From Sambucus nigra (Eukaryota; Streptophyta; Magnoliopsida; Dipsacales; Adoxaceae), in the NCBI GenBank assembly GCA_949130495.1, contig OX422223.1, positions 74,646,751 through 74,710,750 of the forward strand: a DNA stretch of 64,000 nucleotides, given 5' to 3'. The notes under the pieces are model-generated. The model made no database searches, was not told the origin of the DNA, and worked only from the letters and a program-made list of their open reading frames with translations. Shown piece by piece: positions 10,823 to 21,526 of this stretch. The translations under genes were made by a program, and so were the position numbers. Position 1 is the first letter of the stretch; every line of letters starts with the position of its first letter.

Positions 10823-13186
10823 ATGGTTGATGACTTCACCAGATTTACTTGGGTAGCCTTTTTAAAGAAAAAGTCTGACACTTTTCAAAATTTCTTAAAA
10901 ATACTTCTTCGGATTGAAAATGAAAAGGACACTCAAGTAAATAGAATCCGTAGTGATAGAGGTGGAGAATTCATAGACACTGGTATTATTGAATACTGTG
11001 ACTATAATGGTTACAAACATGAATTCAGTGCTTCTAAGACTCATCAACAAAATGGAATTGCCGAAAGAAAGAATCGTACCCTTCAAGAGATGGCACGTGT
11101 TATGTTACATGCCAAGAATTTACCTAAATACTTTTGGGTAGAATCTATTCATACTGCATGTCACATCATAAATAGGGTCTATCTTAGAAATAATTCCAAA
11201 GAAACCCCTTACGAACTTTGGTACAAGAAAAAGCCCAATCTTAATTACCTTAGAACTTTTGGTAACACTTGTTATGTATGCAAAGATAGGGAACACTTAT
11301 CCAAATTTGAGAGTAAGGGAGATAAAGCTATATTTTTAGGATACTCACCTAACAGTAGAGCTTATCGAGTGTATAATCTTCGCACTAAAACCTTGATGGA
11401 ATCCATAAATGTAATTGTGAGTGACACTACTGTAGAGAGTAAGACTGGTGAATCAACTATTGAGGAAGAGCCTACAAACATTTTAGAAAATAACTCTCCT
11501 GAAATAGATGATTCATTAGCAATTGAGACACCTGAAGTACCTAACTGGGTTTCTAAGGATCATCCCATAAATAACGTAGTTGGTAACCCTAGTGAGCCAG
11601 TGCGTACAAGATCCCAACTAAGAAACTATGCACATTATGCATGTTTTGTTTCCCTTGTGGAACCAAATAATGTAAATGAGGCATTGAATGACTCTCACTG
11701 GATTTCTGCTATGCAGGAAGAACTTCTTCAATTTGTCATTCATGATGTTTGGTATCTTGTTCCTCATCCTGATCACAAAAAGGTTATTGGCACACATTGG
11801 ATTTTTAAAAATAAGACTAATGAAAATGGGATAATAATTAGAAATAAAGCTAGATTAGTTGCTCAAGGATACTCTCAAATTGAAGGAATAGATTTTAACG
11901 AGACCTTTGCTCCTGTTACTCGGTTAGAATCTGTTCGTCTGCTCTTTGCTATAGCTTGCCACATGCATTTTACACTTTACCAAATGGATGTCAAATCTGC
12001 ATTCCTTAATGGAATATTGACTGAAGAGACCTATGTAGAACAACCTAAAGGGTTCATTGACCCTCAATATCCAAATCATGTATTTCGTCTTAAAAAGGCT
12101 ATGTATGACCTTAAACAAGCACCTAGAGCTTGGTATGAGCGTCTTTCCAGTTTCCTCTTAGATAAAGGTTTCAAAAGAGGTGGAAATGATCAAAATCTTT
12201 TTGTCAAACATTTTGACAAACACATCATTATTAATCAAGTTTATGTTGACGATATTATCTTTGGATCAACTTCTCCCTCAGAAGTAAAATCCTTCTCTGA
12301 AACTATGCATAAGGAATTTCAAATGTCCCTTATGGGGGAGTTACAATTCTTCTTAGGCCTTCAAGTCAAACAAAATTCAGAAGGATTATTTGTATCGCAA
12401 TCTAAGTACGCTTTAGAGATAGTAAATAAATTTGGCCTCGAGAGTGCTAAAGATGCTAAAACGCCCATGAGTATTACGTTAAAACTTTCTAAAGATGAAA
12501 ATGGAAAATCCATAGATCCTACTCTATATCGTAGTATGATAGGAACCTTACTATATCTTACTGCCTCGCTTCCTGATATTATGTATGCTGTGTGTGTATG
12601 TGCTCGTTATCAAAATAACCCTAAAGAGATCCATTTGAATGCTGTTAAACGTATCATTAAATATGTAAAAGGCACTCTGAATCTAGGACTTTGGTACAGT
12701 AATGACACACCAAGCACTATAATTGGGTACACTGATGTTGACTGGGTTGGGTGTACTGATGATAGTAAAAGCACATCAGGAGCATGTTATTATATAGGTA
12801 ATAAGTTGGTAGGATGGAGTAGTAAGAAACAAAACTGCACATCACTCTCGACAGCCGAATCTGAATACATAGCCGTTGGCAGCTGTTGTGCTCAATTACT
12901 GTGGCTTAAACAAATGCTAAGTGATTATGGTATTCAAGAAAATCAATTGCATTTCTATTGTGATAATCAAAGTGCGATTAATATTTCTAAAAACCCTGTT
13001 CAACACTCGCGAACAAAGCACATAAAAATTGGACATCACTTTATACGCGAATTGGTTGAAACTAAGGAATTAGAAATCAATTATCTTCCTACTGATTTTC
13101 AACTCGCAGATATGTTCACCAAACCTCTAGATTATAATAGATTCATTTCCTTGCGTAAATCTATTGGTATGGTTTGTGCTGAGTAA
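10823..13186 (+). CDS. Copia integrase (partial)-RT-RNase H, long open frame
   Basis: 787 codons without a stop. Integrase core: second catalytic Asp in RSDRGGEF (D45) and Glu in NGIAERKNR (E81); the first Asp lies upstream in a broken frame. FLGYSPNSRAYRVY near residue 171 is the integrase C-terminal GKGY-like region. RT spans roughly residues 300-545, with QMDVKSAFLNG (387-397), a substituted MYDLKQAPRAW (427-437) and catalytic YVDD (474-477). RNase H from about 635 carries TDVDWVGC, AESEY (E679), CDNQSAI (D714) and the usual HSRTKHI. Product role: cDNA synthesis and integration. The chosen ATG is only the first in the open stretch, not a biological start, since this would be translated as part of Gag-Pol. 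The ORF is the best preserved coding sequence in the window. Confidence 0.92.
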   Translation: MVDDFTRFTWVAFLKKKSDTFQNFLKILLRIENEKDTQVNRIRSDRGGEFIDTGIIEYCDYNGYKHEFSASKTHQQNGIAERKNRTLQEMARVMLHAKNLPKYFWVESIHTACHIINRVYLRNNSKETPYELWYKKKPNLNYLRTFGNTCYVCKDREHLSKFESKGDKAIFLGYSPNSRAYRVYNLRTKTLMESINVIVSDTTVESKTGESTIEEEPTNILENNSPEIDDSLAIETPEVPNWVSKDHPINNVVGNPSEPVRTRSQLRNYAHYACFVSLVEPNNVNEALNDSHWISAMQEELLQFVIHDVWYLVPHPDHKKVIGTHWIFKNKTNENGIIIRNKARLVAQGYSQIEGIDFNETFAPVTRLESVRLLFAIACHMHFTLYQMDVKSAFLNGILTEETYVEQPKGFIDPQYPNHVFRLKKAMYDLKQAPRAWYERLSSFLLDKGFKRGGNDQNLFVKHFDKHIIINQVYVDDIIFGSTSPSEVKSFSETMHKEFQMSLMGELQFFLGLQVKQNSEGLFVSQSKYALEIVNKFGLESAKDAKTPMSITLKLSKDENGKSIDPTLYRSMIGTLLYLTASLPDIMYAVCVCARYQNNPKEIHLNAVKRIIKYVKGTLNLGLWYSNDTPSTIIGYTDVDWVGCTDDSKSTSGACYYIGNKLVGWSSKKQNCTSLSTAESEYIAVGSCCAQLLWLKQMLSDYGIQENQLHFYCDNQSAINISKNPVQHSRTKHIKIGHHFIRELVETKELEINYLPTDFQLADMFTKPLDYNRFISLRKSIGMVCAE

Positions 13187-13485
13187 TACATTTGCTGATT
13201 ATCCAAGTTTTTCCTTTTGTCCATTTGAGTAAAAATGGGGGAGAAATTTGAGTCTCTAATGATTCTTTATATATTCTAAACAGCTTGATCCTAGTGATTC
13301 ATTGCAGGTGTTTGTACAGCTTTTCTCAACAGATGTTATAGGATATTCAATTGTAAATAGTTGAGTTATGTACTTTTGTTTTCTAGGATTTGGGTAGATA
13401 GAATCTTTATAGGAATAGGTTTTTCTTATCTTTTATCGCCCTACGAGTCCTAGTTGACTCAAAGGATATTTTGTCTAATATTTCC
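13187..13485 (+). other. Copia post-pol spacer
   Basis: About 300 bases without a gene. The block 13208-13245, including 'aaaatgggggagaaattt', is conserved in inverted orientation at about 20905-20945 in the minus-strand deletion derivative, which ties the two elements to one family. Confidence 0.7.
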
Positions 13486-13497
13486 AAAGGGGGAGAT
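13486..13497 (+). other. Copia PPT
   Basis: aaagggggagat directly precedes the 3' LTR start TGAAGCACC; it primes plus-strand DNA synthesis in such elements. Confidence 0.95.
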
Positions 13498-15496
13498 TGA
13501 AGCACCTTATACTCTTGACTCACTTGAGTCTATATTGTATAAGTGTTCATCTAGTTTGGAAATTGTGATAAAATTATGTCTAACCTAGAATTCAAAGAAC
13601 CTAAGAGCTTGCATTTCTATTTCATCTTTGATTGAAGGGACCTAGACCTAATTACCAACACTCACACACAGTAGAATGATTCATTTACATGTCATATTGC
13701 ATATTAGTGTGTGTACATATGTTGGGTGTGTTGAAATCCCCAATATTGTTTTTAAATATTTTTTTGGGATTTTTTAAAACATTTTTAAAATAAGGTTTTA
13801 TTAATAAAACTTGGTTTTAAAAGGTTATGGGGTAAATATGCTATTTTAGAATGTTGGTATAATTGTCTCAAAGTTGGTTTAAGTAGAAACCAAAAGCGGG
13901 AGAGACTTCAGGGTTTACATTGTAATTACTTTAGACGCGCGTTTTATCTCGCCTTATATGCCAACATGTGTTAGCTTCTGATTGGTGAGAAGTGTGTTTC
14001 GTTCTTGAGACAAATCGAGTGATCATTTTCATCCCTTGGATCGTTCTTATCAACGTTCTTCATGTCTTCTATCATAATCCCCGTGATCCTCTTTGAACCA
14101 ATCAGGAGAGCTTTAACCACCGCATATCGTATGCCCTTGGATCTAAGTCAATTGAACTTGACTAAATCTGGTCCCTTGATTTCAATCCTTATTCTCGAAC
14201 CTTCCCAGCCTCTTATAAAAAGGCTCCTACTCTCAGTATTCGAAGACTTTTGCCATTTCGTCCTTTGAGAGAAAAGAAAGAGAGAGTAGAGAGAGAAGAG
14301 AGAAACCAGAAGAGAGAGAAAGAGTTAGAAACCCTAACCCTAACCCTAAATCGTCTACACAGTTCAAACCAAATATAAACCTTCAAACCTCTATACTTTA
14401 CCAAACACAACCTTGAGTGTTTGAGTGTTTTAAAAGATGATTTGAGAGTTGGTTTGTTGCTATAACCTCTTCTTCTTTGGATCTTGTTTCCAACTTAATC
14501 ATTTTCTTAGATCTGTTGTTCTTGTATATAGAAATTTTCAGATCTGAGTTTTTCATGATATATTACACTTAGTTTGCATGTTTGTTTCTCAGCTTGAGAA
14601 ATATTTTGTTGATTCGTTTTCTGTAAATGTTTTTAACTTTGAAATCAACAAAAATGTTTTCTGTTTCTAGTTCTCTTAAAACTAAACCTTTGACCTAGTT
14701 TGGAATCACATTTGGAGGTTTTCAATCTCGAAAATATTTTCAAAACTCTGAGATTGATTAAGATCTTGACTGTCTTCTAAGCAAGATATTCGTGGATTCT
14801 GGGATTGATTTAAAGGTCAAACAGGTTCAAAGTTTTGTGAGAAGAGAGAAAAAGAAAAATCACAGCATATAGACTTATATGTAATTTGCTAGGACTGTTT
14901 GTACTTAATAAGTGTGAGTGTGTGCATGCATGTGTTAGAGAGCACCTCCACAAACACTTTCACACTACAACACGAAAAGTGTTGGTAATAAGATCTTGAG
15001 AAAAAAGAGTCGACGTAAAGAGCTTGAACAAATTGGAGTTAACAAACTGAGAGGACAACATCAACAATCAGAACTGCAGAGAAGTTATAAGGACACCAGA
15101 GGGTACATTCTTAAACTTATATAGGTCTGAGTTGTATGCATGTTTGTTATATAGTTTGTAACTGTTAAATTTGTTTATAGTGGATTTTTGTTTTACTCCG
15201 TAGAGGGAGTCGTGATGTTTCCTCAATTGGTGAGGTTTTACCACGTAAATATCTTGTACTTAATCTTCCTACATCTTCTCATCTCATTCTTGGTTGTGCT
15301 GGGTTTAAAAGCTTGTTTAAAACTGTTTAATAAACCTGTTATTCAAATCTTGAATAGATCTCGTACATACTGTTTTGTTAAACACATCTTGTTTTCAAAT
15401 AGTTTTATTTTTTCAAGAAAAGAGTTTCCTCAAAAAATAGCTCGGAGTTACTTAAATAGTTTATTTCTAATAAACGGCTTTAGTAACAGAATTTCA
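13498..15496 (+). repeat. Copia 3' LTR
   Basis: 1999 bp, collinear with 5611-7608 with scattered single-base differences and a few small indels. TATA box at 14212-14223, telo-box at 14329-14350. Confidence 0.97.
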
Positions 15497-15852
15497 TAAA
15501 TAACTCGTCAACCCATGTATCCATTTTATACCAATTAACTCGGGTGAGGAATATTCGATGCAATCTATAGTTTTACTCGCTTTGTTATTCTAGTTTCAAT
15601 ACCCTTGCCTAGATTAATATTTTCCTTTTATGCATCTTTTACTTTTTAGTTTGTAATTCACCTTTAACACTTTTATTTCAGAGCACTAAATCATATAAAT
15701 TCTAGCATCTCATCCCTGTGGATTTTCGATACCCGACTTATCATTGTTCTTGCCTCGCAAGTGTAGTCATAATTTAGGTTTGTTTGTATTATCGCGGTGA
15801 AACGAAAACAACACTTGCGCACTTTACACGCGCGCACATTTCACGCGGTAGT
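15497..15852 (+). repeat. 3' LTR of the Athila-like element, part after the copia insertion
   Basis: Begins with the right TAAAT target duplication (15497-15501), matches 725-1074 of the left LTR and ends cacgcggtag at about 15851. Directly beyond it lies minus-strand copia gag, marking the older insertion boundary. Confidence 0.9.
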
Positions 15853-16890
15853 CAGTGAGGCACACTATATGTACTAACAGAACAACCCATGAACGTGGTG
15901 AAGTTATATCCATGCTGTGATTCATCCCTAAAACCCAATTACTCGGCATCGCAATCACCAAGTGTGGCATTGAAGGCAGCTTTGCCTTTCCCTTGTCTCT
16001 TTAATCTCATAGCACACTCTTGAGCATTATGACCCTTACCTTCTCACTCATAACATCTCTCCTATCTTTTTTAGGATAATGTTTTCTTTTTAATTTTTTT
16101 TCTTAGTAGATTTATATTCTTGTCTTTCTCAATACTCTTATTTTCTTTGGAAGTATTTTCTTTTCTATGTTCGAAAAAAAAATTTAATTTTTTTTGCAAA
16201 AAGGGTAAGATCATCAAGATCAAAATCATACTCGGATTCATAAGAAACCTCCTCTTTCATTTTAGATTGAACTTTTAAATCGATTCCATTTTCCTTAGGT
16301 TTAACAGTTTTTGGAAACATGTCGATCTCATAAGACTGATGGTCTAATATGCCCAACGAATTAGGCATAGTAACCTTAGGAAAAAATAGGGATCTCAAAA
16401 TATTTTTCACTACATGCGTCTCAGGAATTTTATCACCGAAAATTAAAACTAGAATTTACAATGTCCGATAAACGTTCAAGAAATTCATCAAAAGTGTCGG
16501 ACTCATTCATGGTGATAGTCTCAAATTAGGTTGTGAGATTTTGATATTTTGAATCTTTCACTATGTTGATACCGTCGTATGTGACCATGAGGATATCCAA
16601 CGCTTTCTTAGAGGTAGTGTACGTTATAATGCGGCAGAGCTCGTCAGGGGTGACAACTCCAAAAATACCACTTAAATCGTGTGAGTTAAATTGACTCCAT
16701 TTAAATTCATCAGTAGTCTAATAGGTGATGGGTTTAAGACCTATGACATCGTCACTGGTCATAGTGGGTGGTGTCCACCCTTTTTACAAACAAGCTAGAC
16801 TCGCTCATCAATTGCTCTCAGAGCCTTCCTCACTCGAGTTTTCTAATACGCTTAATTATACCTATAAAAAATCGAAAGCCTATTATACAA
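15853..16890 (-). pseudogene. Copia gag remnant, minus strand (5'-truncated knuckle to capsid)
   Basis: Reading the minus strand from about 16890 down gives a decayed capsid related to the gag at 53161-54100 (IDERV near the start, a downstream SDTFDEF stretch corresponding to ESFDEF). An acidic ESEYDFDLDDL segment follows at about 16230, then a zinc knuckle near 16035-16070 whose second Cys is a stop (C-Y-E-stop, then EGKGHNAQEC). The gag is cut at 15852 by insertion of the Athila-like element. Many stops and frame changes; no function expected. Confidence 0.75.
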
Positions 16891-17022
16891 ATAATCCATA
16901 AAATCCTAATTTTTATATCACCGAAAAGTTTAGTGTAATCGGTTTTAATACCAATTTGAAAAATTGATATCCAAAAACAACTCGTAAAAAATTAGGATCA
17001 CACGATATTTTAGTGCAACCTC

Positions 17023-17033
17023 CTCTGATACCA
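17023..17033 (-). other. PBS of the minus-strand copia remnant
   Basis: Minus strand reads tggtatcagag, the initiator tRNA-Met type PBS, between the gag remnant and the LTR. A degenerate near copy of this boundary lies at about 16949-16962. Confidence 0.8.
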
Positions 17034-17036
17034 ATT

Positions 17037-18262
17037 TGAGAATGCAGATTTGTATGAATTTATTCGTATCTTAGGGCACACAAAACTTCACTTTTAAAAA
17101 AAAATTATCTTGATTTAATTTAGTTAAAATGAGATTTGTATTATGAATCCAAATTCCAAATTACATAAACAAGCAGAAGAAGAAAACTGAGAAAAAATTC
17201 CTTTCGAGAAAAACCTTTAATTTCAGAGTTGTATCAAAATTGACAGATGCTATACGACTTACAAATTACTTCTATCCACTAAGTATAAAGTGCATCTCTT
17301 CAATCTTTTACATAATACTGCACAGTCCAGCACCACCCACAACAAGCATCTCATGCCTCAGTATCCACCGATTAGCCTTAGGAATCTTAAATTCCTTTCT
17401 TCTTCAGTAGTAAAGTCTAAACTCCACAAATCAGCAGTGGAGAAAATCTCTACAAGGATTCTTGAATATGGATTGTGTTCTTATTGATTTGGCAAAGTGA
17501 TCCTCAAGATCCAAGGTGGGTTTGGATAAAAAATGACAGATTTATATCACAAAATAACTCTAAAAAGGCTTCCCTAAGAGTATAATCTCATATCTCTATT
17601 TATAGGCAAAGTTGTTGCAAAGAGATGTGAATTAGATATTTTGATCATATTTGTATAAAAAATAAAAACTCACGCGCTCGTTTGAATTACCTGGTACCTC
17701 GTTCGAACGATGTACCATATCTCGTTCAAACAGGCTTCCAACAAAACTTCAAACAACATTCCAGAGCTTACCAAAAGGGTTCGCTTCAGATCTCGTTTGA
17801 ACATGGAAAACTCATTCTAACAATATACTTAATCTCGTTCGAACGTGATCTAATGAAACTCCGAACGATATTCCAGAACTGACCAAAAAGGTGACGTTTC
17901 AGATTTCATTCAAATGAAGGAACCTCAATCTAATGACATTATGTAACCCGTTCAAACAATATGCCAACTCATTCTAACGTGTTAGTGAGTTTTCAAAAAA
18001 AAAACTTTAAAAACTATTTCTAACATTCTGAAATTTTTTAATCCAAAATCTAATTTTAGAAAAATCCCTAGATAATTAAAAACTTTACCAAAAACTCTTC
18101 ATAACATTTCTGAATGTTATTGTGACGAATGATATTCAACTTTCCAAATGTCATGAACTGCTTGTCTTCGAATCCATGGAAGTAATCATGAAGGTACAAT
18201 GGAGTGTAACAATATAAGCCAAATAAAAACTAAATTGAGCAATTATAAAACTTTCTCTTTCA
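17037..18262 (-). repeat. LTR of the minus-strand copia remnant
   Basis: Delimited on the minus strand by TGAAAGAG at 18262 and CATTCTCA at 17037, next to the PBS, giving about 1.23 kb. A minus-strand TATA box (cctataaatagag, about 17594-17606) supports the orientation. The U3 part (about 17670-17990) carries many copies of a degenerate palindrome close to TCGTTCGAACGA. A partner LTR is not seen because the gag end is truncated. Confidence 0.7.
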
Positions 18263-18270
18263 GGGAAGAT

Positions 18271-18746
18271 TGAAACACCCTATGTAGTTGACTTACCAGG
18301 AGTTTATACTACGTAGGTCTTTCATTTAGTTTAAATATTAAGATAAAAGTATTTTTTTTAGAATTGAGCTCCTCCATGGGTTATTAGCAATTTCAAACTG
18401 GCAGTCTACTTCAAAAAAGGCATCCTCAACAATTTAACCCTAACTAAATATGGTAGAAAGATATAAAATCTACACATATAGTACACTAATTGTGCATGAT
18501 GCATATTAGGTATTAAAATAATTTGTTTAGATTTTATAAAACTGTTAAAATAATTTTTTTGAAATTGATTTGGATTTAATATCAAATGTTTCCAATTATT
18601 TAAAAATTTTAAGATTTGGTTTCAAATGTTTTGGGGTAGCTTCCTTAATTTTCAAAACCTATTAACCGGCATTTAAGTGTTTGTGTTTTTTTACTACAGG
18701 TGTATTTCATCTACTCACGTCTCGTTGGTCCAAACTGTGCTTGTTT
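18271..18746 (+). repeat. Copia LTR fragment (U3), plus strand
   Basis: Begins TGAAACACCC after a PPT-like gggaagat and resembles the first 480 bases of the LTR at 5611 (start motif, 'tgatgcatattag', the poly-T and AAAACTT blocks) at clearly lower identity. It is interrupted at 18747 by the minus-strand element, and its R/U5 part probably continues at about 23257. Confidence 0.6.
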
Positions 18747-20628
18747 TGAAAATCTCTTAATAAGTTGGTTAACAAAAGTTAAATTAGTTAAGTTAAATCC
18801 GATTTTCCTTATTGAGGAAACTCTTTTCTATAAAAGATTAGAACACAAGATGTGTTTAAATGTTATGAACAAGATATTTCAGATTCTTGAAATTAGTTTT
18901 TAGGTTTAAAAAATAAGTCTAGCAATGTCGTGGTAGGCTTGAAGAAGTAAAAAACACACATGCAAGAGAGATTTTTGATGTGGTAAAACCCCACCCAATT
19001 GGGGAAATATCCATGGAGGTCTTTACACCTCAAAACAAAAAATCCACTAAAATAAAGTTTTAGGTTACAAGCATTTAACGAACTAAACACACATTAACAA
19101 ACCTATTCTAAGTCAAGAATTATACTAGATCCACTAGGTTGTTCTGACTTCTTTAAGTCTCTAAAGCGGTCATCGTCGTTCTTTAGCTTAGCTCCTCTTC
19201 TCTTTAGTCTTTACGTCGACTCAAATGATCGAAATCTCTTCACCAATAACACTGTTTAAGTGATGTTGTGTGATTGTGTTGTGAGTGTAGTGCCTAAACA
19301 CATGGATGTACTCACATACTCTTAATATCGACAATTTCCTATGAATTACAAATTGTTCTAAGTATGAAATGAAACTTTCACACTACTAAAATTAAACCTC
19401 ATCTTTATCACTGAATATTTTTAGATTTGTGAATCTTAAGAATCATTAAACCACAGATTCTTCAGATCTTATTTATGTACAAAAAATTTCGAACTGAAAA
19501 ACAAACTCAGATTTGAAATAAGCAAGTTATTATTTCAGTTTTGTAAAACAAGAGAGATGTTGGATAATAGATAATAAAAATCTTTTAGAACAACAGTATT
19601 CAATAGAGTAGAGAATGATTTCTTGATAAAGAAATCAAATCAACTAAGATCTACGTGACTGTATCACTTTAAACTAGATCTACAAGTTTCTATAAACAAA
19701 AACGAGATCTAACTTGAGTGAGGTTTTTTGGATGAGAGATTAAAACCAAAGAGGATATGAACATCACTAAATCAGAAAACCCTAACACTCTAAAAAATAT
19801 TTTCTCTAAAAAGTTTAGCAGAGTATGGTTTGGATTTACGAATTTTTCTTCTCTTTTATTTTCTCTCTCTCTCCCTCTTTCTCATTTCTCTTTTTTTCTG
19901 TCAAACTTTTGATCCCCCAAAAGATTGTAAATGAGAGGAGGTAGGGTTATATTTATACTGAGGTTCGAAGGATTTGGAAACACGAATGAAATCAACGGCT
20001 TGGATTAAAATGTAAATCTTATGACTCATAATGCACCTCCTTTAAACGCACGCTGATTGGTTCAAATGGTTAACACGTGGATTGAACTTAAACACATGCA
20101 AACCTTTGATTACACATATCGAACGAACCAGATTGATTATAATAATTGTGAGTGTGATAAAACACAAATCCAACTATTCTAAAATCGACATGTGTAAGGC
20201 TAAGATCGCTTATACCATTTGCTACCCCAATGTTTTCAAGCGCTTTTGGATTCTACCCAACACAATTTTTAAGAAGAAACAATATTTACAAATTGCACCC
20301 AAACATTGTAAAATACTAATTTTAATTTCTTAACAATAGATTTTAAATGTTTTAAAAATTCCATATAAACGTAGATAATCATTTTATGCCAATATGACAC
20401 ACACACCTCATCTATGCAATGAAACATGAAGTAATGCAATCCTAGAGTGTTGTGTTGTTGGTTTTCTACCTTGAGGATCATTGTTCTTCTTGTTTGACGT
20501 AGAATTTCTTGAAGTTCTTGAAAATGCAATGAAGGGAATAGGATGACTCAAATTTTGTCTTCTTTTCCAAGCTAGATGATCTTCTATATAGTATAGATTC
20601 AAGTGAGTCAAATATATTATGTTCTTCA
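18747..20628 (-). repeat. 3' LTR of the minus-strand copia derivative
   Basis: 1882 bp, collinear with 21527-23256. Minus-strand TATA-like gtataaatata near 19948-19958 with a GA-rich leader near 19855-19880, the same arrangement as in the intact copia LTR. Confidence 0.85.
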
Positions 20629-20640
20629 ATCTCCCCCTTT
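20629..20640 (-). other. PPT of the minus-strand copia derivative
   Basis: Minus strand aaagggggagat, identical to the PPT at 13486-13497, next to the LTR start TGAAGAAC. Confidence 0.9.
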
Positions 20641-21512
20641 GGAAATGATCGACAAGATCTCCTTTGAGTCATCTAGTATTCATAGGGATAACAAACAAAT
20701 TAAGAAAACCTTATTCCTATACAAAAATCTGTCGACCCCAGATCCTAGAAATGAAAAAGTACATAAACTCAACTATATACATAACAATACCATAAATGTA
20801 TCTAATGAAATTAGTGGTATTGAATTCCTGAAAAATAAAACTATCTTAAGGCAAGGACCAAGGATTTTAGTTGAATTATAGAATAAATGTTCAAGATGAA
20901 CTCAAATATTTCTCCCCCATTTTGTCTCAAATGGACAAAGGATAAAGAAAATGACAACGTGAAGAAGAATAAAATATAACTACCATAATAAACATATAAA
21001 TGGGTATAATCAAGTGTCACTCCTACATTAACATGATTTTAAGAGGTGCCTTTTGTATTGACAAACATTCGTACCCTAAAATCTTAGGACATATAATTAC
21101 CATGATTATGACAGGAAAAAATATAAATATGACAGAAAAGGAATAAAGCACATTCATATAGTCTTCAGGGAAACTCGAATAAAAAATAAAATCAAAGGTA
21201 ATAAACTTTTTAAACAAGATCAACACATACTATTGTAATCAACAAATAAGGTCTCTCCCCCTCAACCGATGCTATGGTTAAAAAAATATTATACTAAGCA
21301 TTCAAACCATATAGGGGTTCTAAATTCAAGAAGTAGAGTGAGAACAATTAGAGGAGATAAAATAACATGTTGTTTACCATAACGTCATACATATACAAAT
21401 TCATCATCATATTATGGATATAAAAAAATAATCATATTTGTAACATGAAATCATATGATCAAGAAATAAAGGATCAACACTCCAGACGATTAAATCTTAT
21501 TCGGAGCGACCC
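20641..21512 (-). other. Residual interior of the copia derivative
   Basis: No gag or pol domain is visible. The part near 20905-20945 matches the post-pol spacer of the intact copia element in the same relative place, so the interior looks like post-pol and leader sequence joined by a large internal deletion. Confidence 0.65.
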
Positions 21513-21524
21513 GCTCTGATACCA
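21513..21524 (-). other. PBS of the minus-strand copia derivative
   Basis: Minus strand reads tggtatcagagc, a perfect tRNA-Met type PBS, two bases from the LTR end. Confidence 0.92.
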
Positions 21525-21526
21525 AT

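Larger units (their letters stand above)
5611..15496 (+). mobile_element. Complete Ty1/copia element (SIRE/Maximus-like), inserted in the Athila-like 3' LTR
   Basis: A full 9.9 kb element: 5' LTR 5611-7608, tRNA-Met PBS 7611-7622, gag, protease, integrase, RT, RNase H, PPT 13486-13497, 3' LTR 13498-15496, with TAAAT target duplications. The domain order protease-integrase-RT-RNase H defines Ty1/copia. A long coiled-coil gag extension and a second Cys/His motif before the protease suggest the SIRE/Maximus group; that sublineage is inference. The LTRs differ by a few per cent in the first 500 bases by eye, so the insertion is recent compared with its host. Gag and protease are broken while the last ORF is open, so the copy is probably not autonomous. 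Confidence 0.95.
1..15852 (+). mobile_element. Athila-like non-autonomous Ty3/gypsy LTR element, interrupted by a copia insertion
   Basis: Direct repeats of about 1.07 kb lie at 1-1074 and at 4893-5610 plus 15497-15852, the second split by a copia element. The PBS after the left LTR matches the 3' end of tRNA-Asp, as is usual in the Athila group, and a purine-rich tract precedes the right LTR. The interior (1075-4464) holds no recognisable gag, protease, RT or integrase, only two small unfamiliar ORFs, so the element probably depends on enzymes supplied in trans. The left end lies outside the window. The right end abuts minus-strand copia gag, so this element inserted into an older copia copy. 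Assignment to Athila rests on the PBS and general architecture, not on coding homology. Confidence 0.7.
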
